Origin: an uncultured Muribaculaceae bacterium
GTDB lineage: Bacteria > Bacteroidota > Bacteroidia > Bacteroidales > Muribaculaceae
DNA length: 9,408 bases
Direction: 5' to 3'
Assembly (NCBI GenBank): GCA_910576935.1
Contig: CAJTKG010000055.1
Coordinates: 1 to 9,408, forward strand
In this document: positions 1 to 6,663 of the stretch, in pieces
How positions within the stretch are numbered: the first letter of the stretch is position 1
How the letters are laid out: every line of letters begins with the position of its first letter
Notes under the pieces: model-generated
What the model was told of the DNA's origin: nothing
What the model saw: only the letters and a program-made list of their open reading frames with translations
Databases searched by the model: none
Program-made: the position numbers and the translations under genes

Positions 1-12
1 CAAACCATTAGT

Positions 13-45
13 GGTTGATGCAAGGGTTAAAAACCCTTGCTCCAT
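13..45 (+). repeat. Hairpin repeat unit 1 (direct-repeat partner of 312-343)
   Basis: Arms gcaagggtt (20-28) and aacccttgc (32-40) form a perfect 9-bp stem with a 3-nt loop, and the CTCCAT tag follows at 40-45. The flank from ggttgatgca through the tag is almost identical to 312-343, making a ~33-nt direct repeat about 300 bp apart. The few differences include an a-to-g change in the left arm and a one-base difference in the loop. Confidence 0.75.
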
Positions 46-71
46 AGCGCCTTTGAAATCTTTGCTCCATA

Positions 72-96
72 CGACGGTCAGAGACCGTCGCTCCAT
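72..96 (+). repeat. Hairpin repeat unit 2
   Basis: Arms cgacggtc (72-79) and gaccgtcg (83-90) form a perfect 8-bp stem around the loop aga. CTCCAT follows directly at 91-96, and another gctccat copy sits just upstream at 64-70. The stem sequence is unrelated to unit 1 while the tag is the same. Confidence 0.75.
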
Positions 97-311
97 GTCG
101 CCTGCACAATTCTTTTGTGTTTACGGGGCGAAGGGGTGTGGAGCTACGGCGTATGGAGCTACAACTCCCGGTCGTAGCTAAATTAATGAAAGTTAGGAAG
201 TTTGGCCTACGGCCGGGAGGCCATAGGTCCATGTCGGCTGATTCTTGTCGATGTTTTTGGTCTAATTGGACTAATTGGTCAAATTAGTTGGCGGGGAGTC
301 TATGTGTTAGA

Positions 312-343
312 GGTTGATGCAGGGGTTAAAACCCTTGCTCCAT
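312..343 (+). repeat. Hairpin repeat unit 3 (direct-repeat partner of 13-45)
   Basis: Arms gcaggggtt (319-327) and aacccttgc (330-338) form a 9-bp stem with one G-T wobble and a 2-nt loop, followed by CTCCAT at 338-343. It is the near-identical second copy of unit 1. Confidence 0.75.
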
Positions 344-360
344 GCGCCGTTGGTTCATGA

Positions 361-386
361 CTACGCTCAGGAGAGCGTCGCCTCAT
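361..386 (+). repeat. Hairpin repeat unit 4 (variant tag)
   Basis: Arms acgctc (363-368) and gagcgt (373-378) pair around the loop agga. The tag position reads cctcat (381-386) instead of ctccat and is offset by two bases. It is the most diverged member of the set, so membership is less sure. Confidence 0.5.
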
Positions 387-420
387 AGCGTCGTGGATTC
401 GCTCGGATTCATGGGGTGTG

Positions 421-453
421 GGAGCAAAACGACGACTAAAGTCGTCGCTCCAT
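421..453 (+). repeat. Hairpin repeat unit 5
   Basis: Arms cgacgact (430-437) and agtcgtcg (440-447) form a perfect 8-bp stem with a 2-nt loop, followed by CTCCAT at 448-453. The upstream ggagc (421-425) can also pair with gctcc (447-451), suggesting that the full unit is an outer GGAGC/GCTCC stem enclosing a variable inner stem. Confidence 0.7.
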
Positions 454-502
454 AGTCGGCTTCAGACTGTGGATTCCGTGCGATTTGGGGAGGGAAAAGG
501 TC

Positions 503-540
503 AAAAAAAATTATCCGTCATCACGACGAATAATCTTTTT
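503..540. terminator. Bidirectional hairpin terminator
   Basis: Arms at 510-519 and 525-534 form a 10-bp stem with one C-A mismatch and a 5-nt loop. Eight A residues (503-510) give a U8 tract for leftward transcripts, and cttttt (535-540) gives a shorter U tract for rightward ones. The leftward reading is the stronger. There is no gene immediately upstream on either strand, so what it terminates is unclear; it may insulate the repeats from araJ. Confidence 0.6.
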
Positions 541-573
541 AACCTTAAATCTAATACCATGAAAAACACAGTG

Positions 574-581
574 CAAAGTTA
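574..581 (-). promoter_or_regulatory. Possible leftward -7 element
   Basis: On the minus strand this reads TAACTTTG, matching the Bacteroidetes TAnnTTTG -7 consensus. I find no TTTG about 20 bp upstream on that strand, so only half of the promoter is supported. It would drive transcription toward the terminator at 503-534, with no gene between them. Confidence 0.3.
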
Positions 582-680
582 ATAGACTTATGCTATAAAA
601 CATAGTTTTTAAAAAGATTTTTGTTTGTCATTAACAATATTTAAACAAATAAGTATTACAAAGCTCTAATTTTACAACTA

Positions 681-712
681 TTTGCTTTAGCTGTAAAAAA
701 CGATTAACTTTG
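681..712 (+). promoter_or_regulatory. Promoter of araJ (Bacteroidetes type)
   Basis: TTTG (681-684) and TAACTTTG (705-712) match the -33 and -7 elements known for the Bacteroidetes primary sigma factor, separated by 20 bp, which is the usual spacing. Transcription should start near 719-720, giving a leader of about 30 nt. The leader is A-rich before the ATG at 751 and has no strong Shine-Dalgarno site, which is normal for this phylum. Confidence 0.75.
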
Positions 713-750
713 CCGCGCAATTTTCAATATGGTACAATAAAAACAGGTTT

Positions 751-1905
751 ATGAAACGTAGTCTTGTCTCTCTCGCCATTGGCACTTTTGCTCTTGGCAT
801 CGCCGAATTCGGCATGATGGGCATACTCGGTGACGTAGCTGACGGCCTGGACATCAGCATTGTCAAAGCGGGACATTTTATTTCGGCTTATTCGCTTGGC
901 GTGGCCGTCGGTGCTCCGCTCCTTATAATATTACGACGGCTGCCGCTGAAGGCTCTTATGCTAATGCTCAGCGCTGTAATTTTTCTCGGCAATCTCGGAG
1001 CGGCCCTGTCGCCCGGTTATCTCAGTCTGCTGTGTGCGAGATTTGCGTCGGGTCTGCCCCACGGGGCTTTCTTCGGCGCGGGTGCAATAGTGTGTTCGAG
1101 ACTGGCCGACAAAGGTAACGGTGCGACAGCAGTAGCGGTTATGGTCGGCGGGATGACTGTGGCAAATGTCATAGGTGTACCGGCAGCGACGTTTATCTGC
1201 ACGACTCTCAACTGGCGCTTTGCCTTCGGCATAGTCGCCGTATTCGGACTTCTCGCCTTCACGGCCATGACGGCATGGCTGCCATACCTCAATCCATTAC
1301 CTGACACCGGTATAAAAGGTCAATTCGGTTTTCTGCGTCACAAAGAACCGTGGCTAATCTACACCGGTGTCTTCTTCGGACAGGCAAGTGTCTACTGTTG
1401 GTTTAGTTATGTAGAACCGGTGATGACCGAGATAGCAGGATTTTCGACGCAGGCCATGACTTGGGTGATGATGCTTGCAGGGGTCGGAATGGTAACAGGC
1501 AATGCACTCGCCGGCAAGCTCGCCGACCGCTATCGGGCGTCGTATGTTACAGGTTGGGTGGCTGCAATACTCGCCGCTGTCATGCCTGCGATATATTTTT
1601 GTTCGACAATGAAAGTGCCGTCGCTATTGCTGATGTTCACAGCCACTGCCGGGCTTTTTGCCATCGGCGGCCCGCTGCAATATCTTATAGTGAAGTATGC
1701 CAAAGGCGGTGAGATGCTCGGCGGCGCAGGGATACAAATAGCGTTTAACGTCTCGAACGCCGTCTCGGCATCGATCGGAGGCCTGGCGATCGGAGAAGGC
1801 TTCGGACCGGCATCGCCGGCGCTGTTGGGTGTGCCCTTCGCCATAATCGGAGCGATGGCGCTGTTTACTCTATACATAGACGAAAAAGACGCCGCAACCC
1901 GATGA
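751..1905 (+). CDS. araJ: AraJ-type MFS exporter (DHA1 family)
   Basis: This 384-residue inner-membrane protein has the alternating hydrophobic segments expected of a 12-helix major facilitator transporter. It closely resembles E. coli AraJ as I recall that sequence: the N-terminal pattern (lgiAEFG.MGiL), RF.SG.PHGAFFGAGAIV (residues 97-114), the MTVAN.iG.P stretch (135-144), PWLI (200-203), AMT.vMML.G.GMV.GN (235-251) and the GGE.LG.aG.QIAFN region (319-333) are all kept. Length matches the family (about 390). DHA1 members of this type are proton-driven effluxers; AraJ is described as a putative arabinose or sugar exporter, but its true substrate is uncertain. The start is set by the ATG about 30 nt after a good promoter. 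The gene converges on the GH3 gene at 1938, and its last codons lie inside the shared terminator. A direct link to the hydrolases is not shown. Confidence 0.88.
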   Translation: MKRSLVSLAIGTFALGIAEFGMMGILGDVADGLDISIVKAGHFISAYSLGVAVGAPLLIILRRLPLKALMLMLSAVIFLGNLGAALSPGYLSLLCARFASGLPHGAFFGAGAIVCSRLADKGNGATAVAVMVGGMTVANVIGVPAATFICTTLNWRFAFGIVAVFGLLAFTAMTAWLPYLNPLPDTGIKGQFGFLRHKEPWLIYTGVFFGQASVYCWFSYVEPVMTEIAGFSTQAMTWVMMLAGVGMVTGNALAGKLADRYRASYVTGWVAAILAAVMPAIYFCSTMKVPSLLLMFTATAGLFAIGGPLQYLIVKYAKGGEMLGGAGIQIAFNVSNAVSASIGGLAIGEGFGPASPALLGVPFAIIGAMALFTLYIDEKDAATR

Positions 1906-1918
1906 GGCGCGGCGTCTT
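1886..1918. terminator. Terminator shared by convergent araJ and GH3
   Basis: Arms aagacgccgc (1886-1895) and gcggcgtctt (1909-1918) form a perfect 10-bp stem with a 13-nt loop. Read leftward, the stem runs into a U5 tract (a run at 1883-1887), so it suits the end of the GH3 transcript (stop at 1938). Read rightward it is followed only by a weak T-rich stretch. The left arm and loop include the last araJ codons and its stop (1903-1905). Confidence 0.7.
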
Positions 1919-1937
1919 ATAAGGTTTTGCGCAGGTT

Positions 1938-4166
1938 TTATTTCACTTTAAACGACACTTTAGAGCGTATATCGCGCGACGAGGCGCCAACAAGAGCTTC
2001 AAATTTGCCCGGGTCGACGACCCATGCGTGTTTGGCGTCGTCGAAGTAGCTCAGATCGCCACGCGAGATCTCGAATGTGACAGTCTCAGTCTGTCCGGGT
2101 TCAAGGCTGATTTTTTTGAAGCCTTTGAGTTCTTTAACCGGACGTGGTAATGTAGTCTTTAGATCTGACACGTATAGCTGAACGATCTCACGGCCGGCGC
2201 GGTCGCCGGTATTGGTTACGGGAATGCTGACGGTGAAGACATCGTCGGCTGTGCCCTCGGCCTTGTCGATGGTGGCTTTGCCGTAATCAAACGTGGTGTA
2301 GCTCAGGCCGTGGCCGAAGGGGAAGAGGGGCTGAATCTTGTTTTTATCGGCCCAACGGTAGCCTACAAAGATGCCTTCGCGGTATTCGATGTCGACGATG
2401 TCAGAGCCGTCGTTGCGCGGCGTGCCGGGATATTGGCCCACGGCGTGCGCGCCCACGTCAGTGAGTCGTGCGGGGAAAGTCATAGGAAGTTTGCCCGAGG
2501 GATTGACATCACCGGTCAGCACCGATGCGATGGCGTTGCCGCCTTCAGAGCCGAGAAACCATGCCTGAACGATGGCCGGTACTTTGTCGACCCAAGGCAT
2601 GGCCACGGCGTTGCCCGAGATGTTGACGACAATGAGATTGGGATTGACGGCAGCCAGAGCCTCGATGACAGCATCCTGATTGTAGGGAAGCTCGAGACCG
2701 GCACGGTCGCTGTCCTCGCAGTCCTGATGATTGTCTTTGTTGAGACCGCCGACGAAGATGACATAGTCGGCATCTTTGGCGACATCGACGGCTTCGGCGA
2801 TAAGCTGCGCGGGGGTGCGGTCGTCGGCGAGATTCTGACCTGTGGTGACGCCGTTGTATTCGCCGCCGGTGTCACCGACATAACCGCGGGCATAGACGAC
2901 ATCAGCTTTGCCGGCGAGACGGTTGCTGAGGCCGTCGAGGGGTGAGATCTCATATCTCGCCTTGAGTGACGAGCTACCGCCGCCGACAGTCATCATCTTG
3001 ATGGCGTTCTCGCCGATGACGGCGATTTTCTTACGGCCGTCGAGTTTCATAGGAAGCACGTTGCCGCGGTTGGCGAGGAGCACGATGCCTTCCTCGCCGA
3101 TATGACGGGCAGCCTCAGAGTGTTCGGGCGAACACAGTGAGCCGTAGGGACGGTTGTTGTCCATGACCGTGCGATACATCAGGCGCAATACCCGGCGGGC
3201 CTTATCGTCAAGTTCTTTGGTGTCTGCTTTACCGGCCTTGATGAGTTTGAGGTAAGGCATGGCGAGATAGTAGTTGTCGTAAGCATTGTTGGTGCCCTGC
3301 GACAGGCCGTCGGTCCAGCTGCCGAACTCAAGGTCAAGGCCGTTATAGATAGCCTGCTCTGTGTCGTGGGTGCCTCCCCAGTCTGAAATCACCACGCCGT
3401 CAAAGCCCCACTCGCCTTTGAGAATGTCGTTGAGTATATACTTATTGTGACAAAGATGCTGATCCTTATAAAGGTTGTAAGCGCCCATGACCGACCACAC
3501 GCCGCTGTCGACAGCCTCCTTGAATGCGGGAAGATAGATCTCGTAGAGTGCACGGTCGTCGACGATGACGTTGCTTGTATGACGGTTGATCTCGTTGTTG
3601 TTGAGGGCGAAGTGTTTCAGACATGCGGCCACGCCATTGCTCTGCAGGCCCTTGATATATGGCACTACCATCTTGGCGGCGAGATAGGGGTCTTCGCCCA
3701 TATACTCGAAGTTACGGCCATTCAGAGGGGTGCGGTAGATATTGACGCCCGGGCCGAGAATCACATCTTTCTTGCGATAACGGGCTTCCTCGCCGAGCGA
3801 TTTGCCGTAAAGGCGCGAGACATCACGATCCCAAGTAGCGGCAAGAGCCGTCAGAGCAGGGAAGGCGATACATGAGTCATTGGTCCATCCGGCCTGCTCC
3901 CATTCATCCCAAAGGACTTCGGGACGGACACCGTGAGGGCCGTCGTCAGTCCAGAGTTCGGGGATACCGAGACGCGGCACGCCGGCCGACGAGAATTTAG
4001 ATTGTGCATGGATAATGGCTATCTTCTCCTCTGTTGTCATGCGTGATAGAGCGTCCTCGACACGATCTTCGATGGATTTTGATCTGTCGAGATAAACAGG
4101 CGTGGCAGCCTGAGCGGTCAGAACAGCCGCGAAAGAACAGGTTAAAAGCAATGATTTAAGTTTCAT
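1938..4166 (-). CDS. Exported GH3 beta-glucosidase
   Basis: This is a glycoside hydrolase family 3 enzyme of 742 residues from the ATG at 4166. A GTG one codon upstream (4169) is possible, and the numbering here counts from that GTG. Residues 1-21 form a signal peptide ending AQA, so the enzyme is probably periplasmic. The (beta/alpha)8 domain shows TDDGPHG with D76 as a likely -1 subsite residue, GRNFEYMGEDPYL (151-163), KHF (185-187) and the nucleophile motif ISDW with D263. The second domain (about 365-620) carries CEDSDR, where E485 aligns with the usual GH3 acid/base. A fibronectin III-like domain (about 655-730) closes the protein. GH3 enzymes release glucose from the non-reducing end of beta-glucosides. 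It has its own candidate -7 element and both flanking terminators, so it is probably monocistronic. Given the neighbouring GH144, beta-1,2-gluco-oligosaccharides are a plausible substrate; other beta-glucosides or xylosides remain possible. Confidence 0.9.
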   Translation of the reverse strand: MKLKSLLLTCSFAAVLTAQAATPVYLDRSKSIEDRVEDALSRMTTEEKIAIIHAQSKFSSAGVPRLGIPELWTDDGPHGVRPEVLWDEWEQAGWTNDSCIAFPALTALAATWDRDVSRLYGKSLGEEARYRKKDVILGPGVNIYRTPLNGRNFEYMGEDPYLAAKMVVPYIKGLQSNGVAACLKHFALNNNEINRHTSNVIVDDRALYEIYLPAFKEAVDSGVWSVMGAYNLYKDQHLCHNKYILNDILKGEWGFDGVVISDWGGTHDTEQAIYNGLDLEFGSWTDGLSQGTNNAYDNYYLAMPYLKLIKAGKADTKELDDKARRVLRLMYRTVMDNNRPYGSLCSPEHSEAARHIGEEGIVLLANRGNVLPMKLDGRKKIAVIGENAIKMMTVGGGSSSLKARYEISPLDGLSNRLAGKADVVYARGYVGDTGGEYNGVTTGQNLADDRTPAQLIAEAVDVAKDADYVIFVGGLNKDNHQDCEDSDRAGLELPYNQDAVIEALAAVNPNLIVVNISGNAVAMPWVDKVPAIVQAWFLGSEGGNAIASVLTGDVNPSGKLPMTFPARLTDVGAHAVGQYPGTPRNDGSDIVDIEYREGIFVGYRWADKNKIQPLFPFGHGLSYTTFDYGKATIDKAEGTADDVFTVSIPVTNTGDRAGREIVQLYVSDLKTTLPRPVKELKGFKKISLEPGQTETVTFEISRGDLSYFDDAKHAWVVDPGKFEALVGASSRDIRSKVSFKVK

Positions 4167-4211
4167 CACAGGTTATGATTTTACAGGTAAAAGAAAAAAT
4201 GTATATATCAA

Positions 4212-4219
4212 CAAAGTTA
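4212..4219 (-). promoter_or_regulatory. Candidate -7 element for the downstream GH3 gene
   Basis: The minus strand reads TAACTTTG, the same octamer as in the araJ promoter, about 45 nt upstream of the ATG at 4166. No TTTG is found at the expected -33 distance, so the promoter may be weak or activator-dependent. The leader is AT-rich with no clear Shine-Dalgarno site. Confidence 0.5.
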
Positions 4220-4259
4220 ATAATTTTTTTTGACCGAGACTTCGGAGATCGGTTTTTAT

Positions 4260-4300
4260 TTCAAACGGCGGCATCCAATTTTTGTATGCCGCCGTTTGAA
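4260..4300 (-). terminator. Terminator hairpin after the BglX-like GH3 gene
   Basis: Two perfectly complementary 15-nt arms (4260-4274 and 4286-4300) flank an 11-nt loop, starting 21 nt after the GH3 stop at 4322. No U tract follows on the minus strand (it reads aataaaaacc), so intrinsic termination is not certain; the hairpin could instead protect the mRNA 3' end. A smaller hairpin with a cTTCGg loop and ccga/tcgg pairs lies next to it at 4232-4253. Confidence 0.55.
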
Positions 4301-4321
4301 TAAATCTCAGGTTAGAGACGC

Positions 4322-6637
4322 TTATTTCAATGTGAATTTCAGTTTGGCCACGTCACGGCTGTTGGGCCCTACCATCACTTCAAAGTCGCCGGGTTCGTTG
4401 ACAAAGTCTATGTCGTAGTTATAGAATTTGAGGGTTTCGGGGGTGATGTCGAAGCTGACAGTCTTGCTTTCGCCGGGTTTGAGGGTGATGCGGTCGAAGT
4501 GTTTGAGTTCTTTGACGGGACGCGAAACGCTGCCGACGAGGTCGCGGATATAGAACTGGACAATTTCAGTGCCTTCGCGGTCGCCGGTGTTTCTGACCGT
4601 CACCGAAGCGGTTATCTTGCCGTCGGTTAGAACCGGCGAGTCGAGTTTGAAATCGCTGTAGTCAAAGGTAGTGTAGCTCAAGCCGTAGCCGAAGGGATAG
4701 AGCGGTGTGTTGGAGATGTCGATGTAGTTGCTGCGGAATTTGACAAACTCGTCGATGCCTTCGGGCAGCGGACGACCTGTGTTGAGGTGGTTGTAGTACA
4801 GGGGGACCTGACCTACGCTGCGGGGCATCGACATTGTGAGCTTGCCGCTGACATTGACGTCGCCGAAGACAACGTCGGCAATGGCTGCGGCAGCCTCAGA
4901 ACCGCCGAACCACACGTTCATGATGGCGGGAACGTGTTCGCTCTCCCAGCTCATCACGGTGGGACGGCCCGAGAAGTTGAGCATCACGACGGGTTTGCCC
5001 GTAGCCAAAAGAGCCTCGAGAAGGCGACGCTGTGTCTCGGGCAGGGTTATGTCGGCACGGCTGCTCGACTCGCCGCTGAACTCCGATGACTCACCGAGCG
5101 CGGCGACGATGATGTCGGCACGGGCGGCTACTTCGAGTGCTTCTTTCAGCAGCTCGGTTTCAGAGCGCGGGTCGCGCATGGTGCGGCCGAACATTGTGGC
5201 ATGAGCCTCGAGAACAGAGTCTGCGGTAAGGTTGGAGCCTTTGGCATATAACACTTCGGCTTTGTCGCCGACAGCGTGACGGAAGCCTTCGAGCAACGAC
5301 TGATAGCGGTCGAAAGCAGCGGCGACGCTCCATGTGCCGGGCATATTTGAACGGGTGTCGGCGAGCGGGCCGACAAGGGCGATTTTGCCTTTCTTGGCGA
5401 GGGGAAGGATGTTGCCCTCGTTTTTGAGGAGAACGAATGTCTCGGTAGCAAGCTTGCGGGCGGCGTCGCGGTGTTCGGCGGTGTAGATATCATGGGCCGG
5501 ACGGCTGACATCCATGCGGTTATAAGGATCGTCAAAGAGTCCGAGTTTGTATTTGCCCTCGAGGATTACGCGGACTGCCCGGTCGATGTCGGCCATAGTG
5601 ACGTTGCCTTTCTCGAGCGATGCGGCAAGTGTGCCGTTGAAGCCGTTGGCGACCATGTCCATGTCTGTACCGGCTTTGAGAGCGAGAGCCGAGCACTGCT
5701 CGAGATCACCCATGCCGTGGTCGATCATCTCAAGAATGGCCGTGTAGTCGGTGACGACAAAGCCGTTGAAGCCCCACTGCTTGCGGAGGACGTCGGTCAA
5801 CAGCCATTTGTTGCCCGAAGCAGGAACGAAGTCGATGGTGTTGAACGATGTCATGAAACTGCCCGCACCGGCTTCGGCACCGGCTTTGTAGGGCGGGAAA
5901 TATTCGTTATACATGCGCTGACGGCTCATGTCGACCGTGTTATAGTCGCGTCCGGCCTCGGGAGCGCCATATAGGGCGAAGTGTTTCACACAGGCCATCA
6001 TCGTATTAGGATCTGTGAGGTCTTTGCCCTGATAACCGCGGACCATGGCTTTGGCTATCTCAGCACCGAGATAGGGGTCCTCGCCACTGCCTTCAGAGAC
6101 ACGACCCCAGCGGGGATCACGGCTGATGTCGACCATGGGGCTGAATGTCCATGCGATACCGGCGGCAGAAGCTTCTTTGGCGGCTATGCGGGCAGAGTTC
6201 TCGATGGCTTCCATGTCCCAGCTGCAAGAGTTTGCAAGAGGAATGGGAAAGACAGTCTCATAGCCGTGGACCACATCCATGCCGAAGATAAGAGGAATGC
6301 CGAGACGGCTCTCCTCGACGGCGACGCGCTGGAGGTCGCGGATTTTTTCGACACCTTTGATGTTGAACACTCCACCGACCTGACCTTTTGAGACCATCGA
6401 GCCGATGTTGCTGCTCTTGGCCTGGCCGGTGACAATGTCGTCGGCACCGGGCAGGTTGAGCTGACCGAGTTTTTCCTCGAGAGTCATGCGGCTCATCAGG
6501 TCGGTGATGAAAGCGTCCATGCGGGCCTGCCGCTCTTGGGGTGTAAGCTCCCGCTTTTTAGCGTCGGCGTCGAAAGGCGAAGCCACGACAGCGGCAAGAG
6601 CCAATGCACCGGTGATAATAAGTTTTGATAGTTTCAT
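4322..6637 (-). CDS. bglX: BglX-like periplasmic GH3 beta-glucosidase
   Basis: This 771-residue GH3 enzyme is close in length and layout to E. coli BglX (765). A signal peptide spans residues 1-26 and ends ADA. The TIM-barrel domain shows GMDVVHG (119-125), DPRWGR (174-179), GEDPYLG (185-191), KHF (218-220) and the nucleophile motif VVTDY with D297. The second domain carries SGESSSRADI (521-530), in which E523 is the likely acid/base, matching the BglX-type HEASSR motif. A fibronectin III-like domain ends the protein (about 688-760). BglX-type enzymes release glucose from beta-linked oligosaccharides and can use several linkages. The start is the ATG at 6637, behind an A-rich 26-nt gap after the GH144 stop, so the two genes are probably co-transcribed. 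It differs in active-site motifs from the GH3 at 1938-4166, which suggests different substrates or chain lengths rather than a recent duplication. Confidence 0.9.
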   Translation of the reverse strand: MKLSKLIITGALALAAVVASPFDADAKKRELTPQERQARMDAFITDLMSRMTLEEKLGQLNLPGADDIVTGQAKSSNIGSMVSKGQVGGVFNIKGVEKIRDLQRVAVEESRLGIPLIFGMDVVHGYETVFPIPLANSCSWDMEAIENSARIAAKEASAAGIAWTFSPMVDISRDPRWGRVSEGSGEDPYLGAEIAKAMVRGYQGKDLTDPNTMMACVKHFALYGAPEAGRDYNTVDMSRQRMYNEYFPPYKAGAEAGAGSFMTSFNTIDFVPASGNKWLLTDVLRKQWGFNGFVVTDYTAILEMIDHGMGDLEQCSALALKAGTDMDMVANGFNGTLAASLEKGNVTMADIDRAVRVILEGKYKLGLFDDPYNRMDVSRPAHDIYTAEHRDAARKLATETFVLLKNEGNILPLAKKGKIALVGPLADTRSNMPGTWSVAAAFDRYQSLLEGFRHAVGDKAEVLYAKGSNLTADSVLEAHATMFGRTMRDPRSETELLKEALEVAARADIIVAALGESSEFSGESSSRADITLPETQRRLLEALLATGKPVVMLNFSGRPTVMSWESEHVPAIMNVWFGGSEAAAAIADVVFGDVNVSGKLTMSMPRSVGQVPLYYNHLNTGRPLPEGIDEFVKFRSNYIDISNTPLYPFGYGLSYTTFDYSDFKLDSPVLTDGKITASVTVRNTGDREGTEIVQFYIRDLVGSVSRPVKELKHFDRITLKPGESKTVSFDITPETLKFYNYDIDFVNEPGDFEVMVGPNSRDVAKLKFTLK

Positions 6638-6663
6638 GATATATTGTTTTGTTAGAGAATACG

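Larger units (their letters stand above)
1..480. repeat. Gene-free region rich in short hairpin repeats
   Basis: No open frame here has plausible protein character. The stretch holds at least five short palindromes with 6-9 bp arms and 2-4 nt loops (20-40, 72-90, 319-338, 363-378, 430-447; listed separately). Four are followed directly by CTCCAT and one by the variant CCTCAT. Weaker palindromes occur at 3-16 (aacca/tggtt), 158-179 (agctac/gtagct) and 204-222 (ggcct/aggcc). The tag also occurs without a good stem at 64-70, and as its reverse complement near 153-159. A related lead-in, ggggtgtg then (g)gagc, appears near 133-143 and 414-425. A direct repeat 'ctaattgg' lies at 262-269 and 271-278. 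The pattern resembles a REP-like intergenic repeat cluster; that label is inference. Confidence 0.7.

Noticed and set aside
8..232. 74-residue minus-strand open frame
   Set aside because: It is read through the hairpin repeats, is rich in Arg/Ser/Pro of no recognisable family, and has no promoter or leader signal.
1..480. Hairpin repeats as a CRISPR array
   Set aside because: The stems differ between copies, spacing is irregular (about 15 to 240 bp), there are no uniform spacers and no cas genes are present.
559..582. Seven-codon ATG open frame upstream of araJ
   Set aside because: It lies upstream of the araJ promoter, so it is not in the leader, and is too short to support as a gene.
2310..2945. 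Long plus-strand open frames inside the GH3 and GH144 genes (also near 3447-3875, 5471-5974, 6649-7167, 8258-8884)
   Set aside because: They are antisense shadows of strongly supported genes, a usual result of GC-rich third positions, and match no family I recognise.
4167..4169. GTG start for the GH3 gene
   Set aside because: The next codon is ATG and gives the MKLKS-type signal-peptide start shared in style with the neighbouring genes (MKLSK, MKLNR).
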